Shown: positions 36,223 through 44,069 of the stretch, piece after piece
Layout of the letters: each line of letters begins with the position of its first letter
Position numbering within the stretch: the first letter of the stretch is position 1
Translations under genes and position numbers: made by a program
From: CAIKZZ01 sp035524595
Lineage (GTDB): Bacteria > Pseudomonadota > Gammaproteobacteria > Steroidobacterales > Steroidobacteraceae
Length of the DNA: 64,000 nucleotides
Direction of reading: 5' to 3'
Assembly: GCA_035524595.1 (NCBI GenBank)
Contig: DATKOP010000062.1
Location: 1-64,000, forward strand
Notes under the pieces: model-generated
Told to the model about the DNA's origin: nothing
Seen by the model: the letters and a program-made list of their open reading frames with translations, nothing else
Database searches by the model: none

Positions 36223-37233
36223 CTACGGCGGCAGCGAGGCGGCGTAGGCCGCGACGTCGATCATGCGGCGGGTCGAGAGCGTCGCCACGACCGGCTGCAT
36301 CGCGGGCGCCGCGGGACCTGCGCGCGCGCCCGAGCGAAACGCCACCAGCTGCCGCAGCAGGTAGGTCGGCGAGCGGCCGGCGAGCGGCGGCACGAGACCC
36401 GCGCCCTCGAGGCGCGGTCCGTGGCAGCCGGTGCAGGGCGGCGTGCCGCCGGCGCCGCCGCGGGCGATGGCCGCGCCGCGGCGCACGCTGCCGCTGGGCA
36501 CGTAGGCGAGGTAGCGCATCGCGTCGTCGCGCCGCTCGTGGCGCTCGAGATCCGGCGCGACCTCGAGCAGGCGCTCGCCGAGCGGTTCCTCGCCGGCGCG
36601 CGGATCGGCGACGTACACCCAGCCGGCGACGCGCGTGCGCGGCACCAGGTCGCGCTCGAGCACGAGCGGGCGGCGGCGCAGCGCCTCGGCCGCGAAGTAC
36701 GCCGCGGCGTCGGCCACCTCGGCATCGCCCGCGCGCAGCGCGACGCCGCGCATGAGGTCGGACGGCAGGTACGGGCCGTGCCAGGCGCTGCGGCGCGCGC
36801 CGCTCCTGAAGTCGGCGAGCTGCTGGACGATGTAGCCGGCCGGCAGCCCGGCAAGCGGCGCGTTCTCGGGCCGTCCCTGGCCGGAGGGCAGGTGGCAGTA
36901 GCCGCAGGCGTAGACGTCCGGCGCCCGGCCGCGCGCGACGATCGCCGGCATCGGCGCGTGCGACGCCGGCCGCCAGTCCGGCGCGAAGTAGAGGTCCCTG
37001 AGCTCGGCGAGCCGAAACGACACCGCGCTGCCCGGCACGTGCAGCGCCCGCCCCGGGTCCGGTGGCGCGCCGTCCGCGGCCGCCGGCGGGTTGAGGGGGA
37101 AGAGCCAGGCGGGCACGTCGCCGGCGGGCGCAGGCAGCGCATCGTCCGCAGCGCCTGCGACGCCCGGCGTGCCGAGCGCGAGCGCGATCACCAGGCACCA
37201 GGCGCCGTCGCCGCGTCGCGCGTCCGTCCCCAT
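36223..37233 (-). CDS. Periplasmic diheme cytochrome c
   Basis: 336 residues: a signal peptide (about 12-28) then two class I cytochrome domains with heme sites C110-G-Y-C-H114 and C267-T-G-C-H271. Both halves share a YIVQQLADFRSGARR / YLLRQLVAFRSGARA element and a late Met-containing loop, so it arose by domain duplication, as in cytochrome c4-like proteins. Start ATG 37233 directly precedes the leader. It lies 79 bases downstream of a TonB receptor gene on the same strand, suggesting a shared transcript. Confidence 0.87.
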   Translation of the reverse strand: MGTDARRGDGAWCLVIALALGTPGVAGAADDALPAPAGDVPAWLFPLNPPAAADGAPPDPGRALHVPGSAVSFRLAELRDLYFAPDWRPASHAPMPAIVARGRAPDVYACGYCHLPSGQGRPENAPLAGLPAGYIVQQLADFRSGARRSAWHGPYLPSDLMRGVALRAGDAEVADAAAYFAAEALRRRPLVLERDLVPRTRVAGWVYVADPRAGEEPLGERLLEVAPDLERHERRDDAMRYLAYVPSGSVRRGAAIARGGAGGTPPCTGCHGPRLEGAGLVPPLAGRSPTYLLRQLVAFRSGARAGPAAPAMQPVVATLSTRRMIDVAAYAASLPP

Positions 37234-37312
37234 GCCGCTGCCTCCGTTCACTGGCCGCCGCCCGTCTGCGGGGGCGGCGCGACTCCAGCAGGTACCGCGG
37301 CGCGCGCCCCGC

Positions 37313-39703
37313 TCACAGCCGCACGCGCAGCGCCAGGTGCCACGCGAACGGCGCCGCCGGAGTCTGGAATCGGTAGTCCACCGGGCCCTCGGCCGGCGTC
37401 GCCGGGACGCCCGGCGCGCCGACCCCGGTCGGGTCGGCGTACAGCCCGGTGGTCGCGTAGCGCGCATCGAGCACGTTGAGGAGCGCGAGCGAGAGCTCCA
37501 CGTGCGCGCCGGCCGCGAGCGTCGCATGCAGGTCGAGGCGCGCGTAGCCGGGCAGGCGCGGGTTCTGGTTGGACTCGTCGCCGTGGTAGTAGGACGGCCC
37601 GGCCGCGGTGACGGTCGCGCCGACGCGCAGAGTCGCGCTCGCGCGCCACTCGCCGCCGAAGGAGGCGCGCAGCCGCGCGATGCCCGGCAGCTGTGCGCCG
37701 GGCCGTACCGCGATGTCGCCGTTGGCGTCGGCGTGCGGGTTCTGCGGCGAGGGCATCACGAGCGCGTCCTGGAAGGTCGCCTCGACGAGCGCGCCGCTCG
37801 CATAGAGCGAGCCCGCCGCGCCCTGGTACTCGACGTCGGCCGACAGCCCCTGCCGGCGCGTCGCGCCGATGTTGGCGTAGTAGCCCGTGCCGGTGCCGGT
37901 CGCGACGCCGTAGATGTCGTCGGCGAGTGCCGCGCGGAACGCGCCGGCGCTGAAGCCGAGCCCCGCGACGCCGGCCGCGTCGCGCGCCTGCCTGACGCCG
38001 GCTTCCCAGGTGCGTGCCACCACCTGGCGCAGCTGCGGCGGGTCGCCGGCGAGCGTCGAGGGCAGCAGGCACGGTCGCCCGGGATCGGAGCAGGCGATCT
38101 CGCTCGGGCTCGGCGCGCGCGTCGTCTCGGCGTAGCCGGCGTAGACCGTCGGGCCGGCCGCGGCGCGGTAGCTGAGGCCGAGCGCGGGGTTGAGCCGCTG
38201 GTACCGGCTCGCGCCGCTGAGCGCGCTGCCGCGGCGGTCGGCCAGCTCGATGTCCTGGGTCGCGTACTGCGCGCTCGCGGTCAGCGTGAGTCCATCCGCG
38301 AGCGTGACGGCGTCGCTCGCGTGCCAGGCGCTGGTGCGCGTGCGCACGCCGAGCGCGACCGGCGTCGCCGCGAACGGCGTGCCCTCGGGCGTGGCGATCA
38401 CCGGTCCTCCCGGGGTCAGCTGCAGCGCGGGGTCGATGACGCCGACCTGCGCGGCGGCCGCGAACTCCACCGCCGAGGCGTCGAGCGCGACGCCGAGCGC
38501 GAGCGCGTGGGCGTGACCGGCGAGCGTCGGGTGCGCGGCGAGCTGCAGGCTGCCGCCGCGCGAGTTCGCCGTCACCGACTCGGCGTCGTTCTGGCCGAGC
38601 GGCACCGCGGCGCCGCCGGCCGGGTTCCCGGCGGGCCCGCCGTCGACGGTCGCGAGCGGCGTCAGGCCGTCCGGCTGGCAGAGGAACTGCGCGTTGGCGA
38701 CGCACGGCACGTAGGCGGTCGTGTTGCCGTTGTCGAGCTCCTGCTGCAGGTGGCGGTAGTAGGCGGTTGCGGCCAGCGACAGCGACGCACCGAGGCGCGA
38801 GTCGGCGTGCAGCGCCGCGAGCCCGAGGCGGTTGCGCACCTGCTGCGGCCCGGTAAAGGTCAGGTCGCGACTGACGGCGAGCTCCTGCACGGGCGCGGCG
38901 CCCGGCCCGTCGAGCCGGTCGCTGCCTGCGCTCAGGGTCAGCGCGACCGTGCCGCGTGCACCGGCCCAGCGCAGGTCCGCGTACAGCTGGCGCAGCGAGT
39001 TCGGGGAAAAACGGCGCCAACCGTCCTCCTCGAGCGCGCGGCCGCCGAGGTAGAGGGCGAGCGCGCCGGCCTGCCGGCCGTACTCCACGGTCAGCGCGCG
39101 GGCCGCGAACGCACCGCCCTCGGCCTGCGCGGCCAGGCCGGCGTCGGTCGCGCCGTTCTTCATCGTGAACAGCACCGCGCCGCCGAGCGCGTTCGCACCG
39201 TACACCGGGCTCGCGCCGACGACGTCGACGCGCCGCACCGCGAAGGCCGGCAGCAGGTCCCAGTTGACGACGTCACCGAAGGCCTCGTTGAGCCGCACGC
39301 CGTCCTGGTAGACGGCGAGCCCTTGCGGCGTGCCGAGCACGGGCGAGGCCGCGAAGCCGCGGTAGGCGAGGCTCCCCTGCAGCCGGTCGCCGAGCGGGTC
39401 CTCGAGACCGATGCCGGCGAAGCGGCCCGCGAGCGCGTCGGTGAGCGTCGCGCCCGGACCGCGCGCCGGCAGCTCGACGGAGCGCACCTCGCCCGGCAGC
39501 GCATCGGGCGCCGCCGCGGTGCCGGGCAGCGCCGTCGCGCCGACGACGACCTCGGGCAGGGCCGGCTCGTGGCTGTCCGCGGCGCCGGCCGCCGGCGCGA
39601 GGGCCACCCCCGTGACGGCGAGCGCGGCCGCCGCGGACGCCCGTGGCCGCTGCCTGCCACCGGCGCCGGTGGCCGGCCGAGTTCCGGCCTGGGTTGGTTG
39701 CAT
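37313..39703 (-). CDS. TonB-dependent outer-membrane receptor, second copy type
   Basis: 796 residues. A long N-terminus with a hydrophobic stretch (about 22-42, ending AGA) acts as the signal; a PEVVVGATAL segment (about 50-59) is the TonB-box-like region; the plug includes VRRVDVVGASPVYGANALGGAV (about 155-177). The barrel ends in LALRVRL, with no terminal Phe/Trp, unlike the receptor at 24343. The substrate is unknown. The gene is followed by a periplasmic diheme cytochrome, an unusual partner that hints at uptake linked to redox chemistry. Confidence 0.88.
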   Translation of the reverse strand: MQPTQAGTRPATGAGGRQRPRASAAAALAVTGVALAPAAGAADSHEPALPEVVVGATALPGTAAAPDALPGEVRSVELPARGPGATLTDALAGRFAGIGLEDPLGDRLQGSLAYRGFAASPVLGTPQGLAVYQDGVRLNEAFGDVVNWDLLPAFAVRRVDVVGASPVYGANALGGAVLFTMKNGATDAGLAAQAEGGAFAARALTVEYGRQAGALALYLGGRALEEDGWRRFSPNSLRQLYADLRWAGARGTVALTLSAGSDRLDGPGAAPVQELAVSRDLTFTGPQQVRNRLGLAALHADSRLGASLSLAATAYYRHLQQELDNGNTTAYVPCVANAQFLCQPDGLTPLATVDGGPAGNPAGGAAVPLGQNDAESVTANSRGGSLQLAAHPTLAGHAHALALGVALDASAVEFAAAAQVGVIDPALQLTPGGPVIATPEGTPFAATPVALGVRTRTSAWHASDAVTLADGLTLTASAQYATQDIELADRRGSALSGASRYQRLNPALGLSYRAAAGPTVYAGYAETTRAPSPSEIACSDPGRPCLLPSTLAGDPPQLRQVVARTWEAGVRQARDAAGVAGLGFSAGAFRAALADDIYGVATGTGTGYYANIGATRRQGLSADVEYQGAAGSLYASGALVEATFQDALVMPSPQNPHADANGDIAVRPGAQLPGIARLRASFGGEWRASATLRVGATVTAAGPSYYHGDESNQNPRLPGYARLDLHATLAAGAHVELSLALLNVLDARYATTGLYADPTGVGAPGVPATPAEGPVDYRFQTPAAPFAWHLALRVRL

Positions 39704-39712
39704 GCCGGTGCG

Positions 39713-39718
39713 ATTCTA
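39713..39718 (-). promoter_or_regulatory. -10-like TAGAAT next to the TonB receptor start
   Basis: TAGAAT on the minus strand (5 of 6 matches) ends 9 bases before the ATG at 39703, leaving a leader of only about 2-3 bases. No -35 is recognisable. Confidence 0.35.
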
Positions 39719-39759
39719 GCGGTCCGCCGTGCCCGGCGGCCGGCATCCGGCGCGGGGGT

Positions 39760-40734
39760 TCAGCGTGCGCCCGCGCGCTCGAGCAGGGCCGCGATCCCGT
39801 CGAGGTGCCGCGCGCGCGCCTCGCCGAGCGGCGTGCGCCCGTCGCGTCCGGGGGCGTTCGGGTCGGCACCGCGCTCGAGCAGCACCCGCACGACCGCCGT
39901 CTGGCCGGCGCCGACCGCGAGCAGCAGCGGCGTGTCGCCCGCGGCGTCGAGGGTCGCGGGCGAGGCGCCAGCCGCGAGCAGCGCATCGACCTCGGCCGCA
40001 TCGCCGCCGAGCACCGCGGCGCGCAGTGCCGCCGCGGTGTCCGCTGCGGCACCCGCGACCTTGGCGCCCGCGGGTGCGGCCATCGGCACCAGGTCCGGGG
40101 CGCGCGTCTCGCGCCGCGCCACCGTGACCTCGGCCAGGGCGTCGGCGCTCGCTGGCGCCGGCGAACGCGCCGGCGCGCCGCTGGCCAGCTGCGCGGCGGC
40201 GGCGGGCGCATCGGCGCTGGTCCTGGAGCGCGCCGCCGACCCGGCGGCGCGCGGCCGCAAGTCGACCGGCGGCGGTGGTGCGGGTGCTGGCGCGTACTGC
40301 GCGGGCGCCGCGACCCGCGGCGGGGGCTCGGGCGCCGCCCGCGCGACGCGCGCGACGGAGGACGTGACGGAGGGCGCGGCGAATTCGGCGGCCGGCGCGA
40401 CCGGCGGTGCCGACGCCGGGGCTGCGACGCTCGCGACCGGCGCCGGGGCGGGCGGCGGCGACTCGCGATAGATCGGGATCACGATCAGGCCTGCGATCGC
40501 TGCGGCGAGCAGCGTACCGAACGCCGCGCGCCGCCAGGAGCGGTCGTTCGCGGCTGGCCGGCGCGCCCGGGGGCGTGCCGCGTCGCCGGCGCGGCGCTGC
40601 TGCGCGGCGACGCGCCCGGCCTCGGCGAGGATCGCGGCCCGGACCGCTGCGCTCGGCACCGCAGGCTCGGCCGCGCTCGCGCGCCGGTAGCGCTCCTCGA
40701 GCGCGTCGTCGTCGCGATCGGCGGGCCCGGTCAT
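39760..40734 (-). CDS. Membrane anti-sigma-like protein with ankyrin repeats
   Basis: 324 residues. An N-terminal cytoplasmic part with conserved acidic/Arg residues (about 1-68) precedes one membrane helix (about 70-89). A Pro/Ala-rich extended segment (about 92-225) then leads to two to three ankyrin repeats (about 230-320: AEVDALLAAGASPATLDAAGDTPL, TAVVRVLLERGADPNAPGRDGRTPL). The ankyrin part would lie in the periplasm. The ATG at 40734 overlaps the sigma factor stop (ATGA), so it is the likely anti-sigma partner, although the N-terminus lacks a recognised anti-sigma fold. Confidence 0.7.
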   Translation of the reverse strand: MTGPADRDDDALEERYRRASAAEPAVPSAAVRAAILAEAGRVAAQQRRAGDAARPRARRPAANDRSWRRAAFGTLLAAAIAGLIVIPIYRESPPPAPAPVASVAAPASAPPVAPAAEFAAPSVTSSVARVARAAPEPPPRVAAPAQYAPAPAPPPPVDLRPRAAGSAARSRTSADAPAAAAQLASGAPARSPAPASADALAEVTVARRETRAPDLVPMAAPAGAKVAGAAADTAAALRAAVLGGDAAEVDALLAAGASPATLDAAGDTPLLLAVGAGQTAVVRVLLERGADPNAPGRDGRTPLGEARARHLDGIAALLERAGAR

Positions 40735-41306
40735 GCGTACTCCGCGAGCAGCTCGCGCAGCTTGCTGCGCGCGTAGCGCAGCCGGCTCTTCGCGGTCTCG
40801 AAGCTGGTGCCGGTGATCGTGGCAATCTCCTCGAGGCTGAGTTCGGCCTCGGCCTTCAGCAGGAACGCGTCGCGCTGCTCGGCGGGCAGCCGGCCGACGG
40901 CGCGCAGCAGCTGTGCGCCGTCCTCGCGCGCCTCGGCGTCGGCGGCCGGCTCCGAGCGCGGGTCGGCCGGCAGCCGGTCGAGCAGGCTGCCGCCGTCGCC
41001 GTCGCCGCCCGCGTCGAGGCTCTGGTGCCCGCGTCGCGCCCGGAAGGAGTCGACCATCCGGTGGTGCGCGAGCGTGTACAGCCAGGTCGTGAAGCGCGCC
41101 GTCGGCCGGTAGCGGGCGGCGCTCCTCGCGACCGCGAACCAGACGTCCTGCATCAGGTCGTTGGCGGCGTCCGCGTCGCGCACGTTGCGGCACAGGTAGC
41201 GGAACACGCGCGACTCGTGGCGGCGGTACAGCTCCTCGAACGCGGCGGCGTCGCCGCGCGCGAATGACAGCATCAGGTCCTCGTCGCTCGCGGCGGAATC
41301 GGTCAT
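40731..41306 (-). CDS. ECF sigma factor
   Basis: 191 residues of the sigma70 ECF type. Region 2 (about 10-90, YRRHESRVFRYLCRNVRDADAANDLMQDVWF and TWLYTLAHHRMVDSFRAR) binds the -10; region 4 (about 130-185, LPAEQRDAFLLKAEAELSLEEIA and TGTSFETAKSRLRYARSKLR) forms the -35 helix-turn-helix. It is followed by the ankyrin membrane protein (overlap of 4 bases). Just upstream on the same strand is a secreted protein of unknown function, a possible target. GATAAT (41319-41314) sits 7 bases before the ATG. Confidence 0.94.
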   Translation of the reverse strand: MTDSAASDEDLMLSFARGDAAAFEELYRRHESRVFRYLCRNVRDADAANDLMQDVWFAVARSAARYRPTARFTTWLYTLAHHRMVDSFRARRGHQSLDAGGDGDGGSLLDRLPADPRSEPAADAEAREDGAQLLRAVGRLPAEQRDAFLLKAEAELSLEEIATITGTSFETAKSRLRYARSKLRELLAEYA

Positions 41307-41313
41307 TCAGGCC

Positions 41314-41319
41314 ATTATC
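41314..41319 (-). promoter_or_regulatory. -10-like GATAAT for the sigma factor gene
   Basis: GATAAT on the minus strand (5 of 6) followed by 7 bases and the ATG at 41306. A transcript would start at the ATG or one base before, so would be leaderless. The hexamer overlaps the TAA stop of the upstream gene. Confidence 0.4.
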
Positions 41320-42178
41320 GCAGCCCGCGCACCGGATAGCCCGGCGGATCGGGCACGTAGCGCGGCGGCGAGTCGGGGAAGGCGTTCGGCCGCGGCGGCG
41401 GCGGCGGGCGGCCGCCGACCACCCCCATCGCGACCAGGTTCGCGAGGCTGTCGTAGCGGATGCGCACCACCTCGTTGGGACGCTCGCTCTCGCGGTCGAA
41501 GTCGGTGTGGTCGACCGGCGAGGCCTCGCGCGCGCCGTGGCCGGTGCCGAGCTTGGGCGGCAGGGGCGCGGCGGAGGCGACGCTTTCCGGGGCGAGCTGC
41601 GCGCGCGACATGGCCGCGGATTCCATCTGGCGCTGCGCGACGGCGGCGTCCGCGGCCGGCGGCGCGGCCGCCGCGAGCGGCGCGCCCGCGTACGGCACCG
41701 CACCGGGCGCGACCTTGCCGGCCGCGACCGCCGCCCGCCGCTCGCGGAACAGCGCGACCCCGACCACGCCGACGTTGGCCGGCCGCCCGGTGCGCTCGGC
41801 GTACGAATTCGGCGAGGCGGTGAACTCGAAGGCCGCGACGTCGCGGTCGCTCTTGCGCCAGCCGGTGATCTCGTAGCCCTGCAGCGGGTCGAACACGTAG
41901 CCGGGCTGCTGCCAGCCGGCGGTGTCGCCGGTCACGACGTTGACGCCGTCGACCGCGGTCACGGCGAGCAGCCGCTCGTCGAGGCGGTTGCGGATCAGGA
42001 TCGCGTAGCGGGCGCCGGGCGTGCCCGCCACCCAGTACTCGCCGCGGTAGTAATGAGTCTCGAGCGTCGCGCCGGTCGTGCGGTCGATGATCTCGACGTC
42101 CGCCAGCCGGCCGAGCGCGTGGGCCTGGGGCGCGGTGCCGGCGAGGGCCAGGGCTAAGGTCAGTGCGAGGCGTTTCAT
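41315..42178 (-). CDS. Secreted protein of unknown function
   Basis: 287 residues with a signal peptide (about 1-22, ending AHA). A beta-rich middle (about 25-140: LADVEIIDRTTGATLETHYYRGEYWVAG, LIRNRLDERLLAVTAVDGVNVVTGD, YEITGWRKSD and AAFEFT) is followed by an Ala-rich linker and a Pro-rich C-terminus (PPPPPRP, then PPRYVPDPPGYPV). I do not recognise a catalytic motif. Its position upstream of the sigma/anti-sigma pair on the same strand suggests it belongs to the same response. The ribosome binding site GGAG (42188-42185) lies 6 bases upstream of the ATG. Confidence 0.72.
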   Translation of the reverse strand: MKRLALTLALALAGTAPQAHALGRLADVEIIDRTTGATLETHYYRGEYWVAGTPGARYAILIRNRLDERLLAVTAVDGVNVVTGDTAGWQQPGYVFDPLQGYEITGWRKSDRDVAAFEFTASPNSYAERTGRPANVGVVGVALFRERRAAVAAGKVAPGAVPYAGAPLAAAAPPAADAAVAQRQMESAAMSRAQLAPESVASAAPLPPKLGTGHGAREASPVDHTDFDRESERPNEVVRIRYDSLANLVAMGVVGGRPPPPPRPNAFPDSPPRYVPDPPGYPVRGLR

Positions 42179-42281
42179 GGCAGCTCCGTGGGTGATCGGT
42201 CACTGCTTGAAACGCCGGCGCCCGCCGCACGGGGTTAAGGGGCGCCGGCCGGCCCGCCCCGATTTGACAGAATCCGCCCCG

Positions 42282-43271
42282 CTAGCGCGCCTGCGCCTCG
42301 TGCACGCCGCGCGCGATCGCGCGCGCGAGGCAGTCCGCGGCGGCCGAGCCGAGCCGGGCGACGAGCGCCGCGCGCGGCGCCTGCGCGGCGACCGCGGTCG
42401 CGCCGCTCGCGACCGCGAAGATCGTGTCGCCGTCGAAGGGCGTGTGCGAGGGCCTGACCGCGCGCGCGATGCCGTCGTGCGCCATCACCGCGAGCCGCCG
42501 GCACTCGCCGCCCTGCAGTGCCGCCGACGTCGCGACCACGCCGATCACGGTGCTGGTGCCCGCCACCAGCCCGCCGAGCTCGGCGAGCCGCGACTCCGGC
42601 GGCGCCGGGTCGACGAGCGGTGCCGGGCGCTCCGGGCGCCGGCCGCCGAACTCGCCGTCGATCTCGTACGGCCAGGCGTACGGGGTCCGCCCGTCGGGGT
42701 AGAAGGCGCTGCCGATCGAGTTGACCGCGACCAGCGCGCCGACGATCAGGCCGTCGCCGAGGTCGAGCGAGGCCGAGCCGATGCCGCCGGGCACGTGGCC
42801 CGCGCGCGCGCCGCGTCCGGCGCCGACGCGGCCGAGCGCGAAGCCGAGGCCCGCGGCGCGCACCGACTCGACGCCGAGCGCGCGGTACGGCGGCTCGTGC
42901 CAGCCCTTGTCGCCGTCGCCGCCGAGGTCGTGCAGCACGGCCGCCGGCACGATCGGGATCGCGCGCGTGTGCGGGAGCAGCCGCAGGCCGACGCCGGCGA
43001 GCGACAGCTCGGTCGCGACGCCGTCGGCGGCGCCGAGGCCGAACACCGAGCCGCCGGCGAGCACGATCGCGTGCGCCTGGCCGACGAGCGCATCGGGCGC
43101 CAGCGTATCGGTCTCGCGCACGCCCGGCGCGCCGCCGCGCACGTCGACCGCGGCCGCGAGCGGCCGCTCGCCGAGCAGCGTCGTCACGCCGCTCTGCGAG
43201 CGCTCGTCGGTGGCGTGGCCGACCTTCAGGCCCGGCACGTCGGTGATCAGGTTGCGTTCGCCAGGGTGCAC
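42282..43271 (-). CDS. P1 family N-terminal-nucleophile peptidase (DmpA/NylC type)
   Basis: 329 residues. N-terminal ITDVPGLKVGHATD (about 9-22), AGGSVFGLGAADGV (about 72-85), GALVAVNSIG (about 178-187) and HDGIARAVRPSHTPFDGD near residue 260-290 are the P1/S58 family landmarks. The family self-cleaves to expose a Ser or Thr nucleophile; by alignment from memory with NylC-like proteins the candidate is T241 in GTSTVIGVV. P1 members hydrolyse D-aminoacyl, beta-aminoacyl or amide-linked oligomers. GTG 43271 has only a weak site. It is the last gene of the ABC/hydrolase operon. Confidence 0.88.
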   Translation of the reverse strand: MHPGERNLITDVPGLKVGHATDERSQSGVTTLLGERPLAAAVDVRGGAPGVRETDTLAPDALVGQAHAIVLAGGSVFGLGAADGVATELSLAGVGLRLLPHTRAIPIVPAAVLHDLGGDGDKGWHEPPYRALGVESVRAAGLGFALGRVGAGRGARAGHVPGGIGSASLDLGDGLIVGALVAVNSIGSAFYPDGRTPYAWPYEIDGEFGGRRPERPAPLVDPAPPESRLAELGGLVAGTSTVIGVVATSAALQGGECRRLAVMAHDGIARAVRPSHTPFDGDTIFAVASGATAVAAQAPRAALVARLGSAAADCLARAIARGVHEAQAR

Positions 43272-43287
43272 GATCGTCTCCCGCGAC

Positions 43288-44031
43288 TCAGATGCAGCGG
43301 CCGCCGTCCACCTCGAGCGCGACGCCGGTGACCATCGCCGCCTCGTCGGAGCAGAGGTAGACCGCGGCGTGGCCCATGTCCTGCGGCGTCGCGAAGCGGC
43401 CGAGCGGGATCGTCGCCAGGAACCGGGCGCGGACCTCGGGCGTGTCCTCGCCCATGAAGGTTGCGAGCAGCGGCGTCTCGCTCGCGACCGGGTTGATCGC
43501 GTTGACCCGCACGCCGAACGGCGCGAGCTCCACCGCCATCGAGCGGGTGGCGGTGATCACCCAGCCCTTCGAGGCGTTGTACCAGGTGAGCCGCGGCCGC
43601 GGGCTGACGCCGGCGGTCGAGGCGACGTTCAGGATCGCGCCGCGGCCCCGCGCCTTCATCGCCGGCACGAACGCCCGCGCCGTCAGGTAGATCGCGCGCA
43701 CGTTGACCGCGAGCACGCGCTCGAACTCCTCCTCGGCGAGCGCCTCGAGCGGCTGCGGCACGTGGCCGACGCCGGCGTTGTTGACCAGGATGTCGAGCGG
43801 GCCGAGCGCCTGCGCCGCCGCGGCGAGTTCGGCCACCGACGCCGCGCTCGTGACGTCGACCGCGAGCGGCACCGCCGCAGCGCCGAGCTCGGCGGCGAGG
43901 CGCGCCGCCGCGTCGGCGTTCAGGTCGGCGATCGCGACGCGCGCGCCCTCGGCGACGAAGCGGCGGACGATGCCGGCGCCGATGCCGGAGGCGCCGCCGG
44001 TGACGATCGCGTTCTTGTCTCTGAGTCGCAC
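43288..44031 (-). CDS. Short-chain dehydrogenase/reductase
   Basis: 247 residues. The SDR cofactor loop TGGASGIG (about 11-18) is followed by an Asp after beta2 in IADLNAD, pointing to NAD(H). NNAGVGH, the catalytic Ser region (NVASTAGVSPR) and WYNASKGW supply the N-S-Y-K set. The C-terminus ends in VTGVALEVDGG, typical of classical SDRs. GTG 44031, preceded by GCGAGG, fits the usual MRLRDK start; GTG 44040 is an alternative. It is placed between an ALDH and a P1 peptidase, suggesting oxidation of a hydroxylated breakdown product. Confidence 0.88.
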   Translation of the reverse strand: MRLRDKNAIVTGGASGIGAGIVRRFVAEGARVAIADLNADAAARLAAELGAAAVPLAVDVTSAASVAELAAAAQALGPLDILVNNAGVGHVPQPLEALAEEEFERVLAVNVRAIYLTARAFVPAMKARGRGAILNVASTAGVSPRPRLTWYNASKGWVITATRSMAVELAPFGVRVNAINPVASETPLLATFMGEDTPEVRARFLATIPLGRFATPQDMGHAAVYLCSDEAAMVTGVALEVDGGRCI

Positions 44032-44069
44032 CGGCAGCACCTCGCTGTGGACTGAGCGGCGGCCGGCGC

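Noticed and set aside
40050..40480. Pro/Ala-rich stretch as a DNA repeat
   Set aside because: It is a low-complexity spacer in the anti-sigma-like protein, not a tandem repeat at DNA level.
42185..42240. ECF-type promoter (TTAACC...CGTTTC) for the secreted unknown
   Set aside because: The spacing is too long for known ECF promoters and the -10 is unclear.
42239..42260. GGGGCG/CGCCCC hairpin between the P1 peptidase and the secreted unknown as a terminator
   Set aside because: Short stem and only two T follow on the minus strand; too weak to call.
42264..42269. Perfect TTGACA on the plus strand
   Set aside because: No -10 at the right distance and no plus-strand gene follows; the neighbouring genes are on the minus strand.
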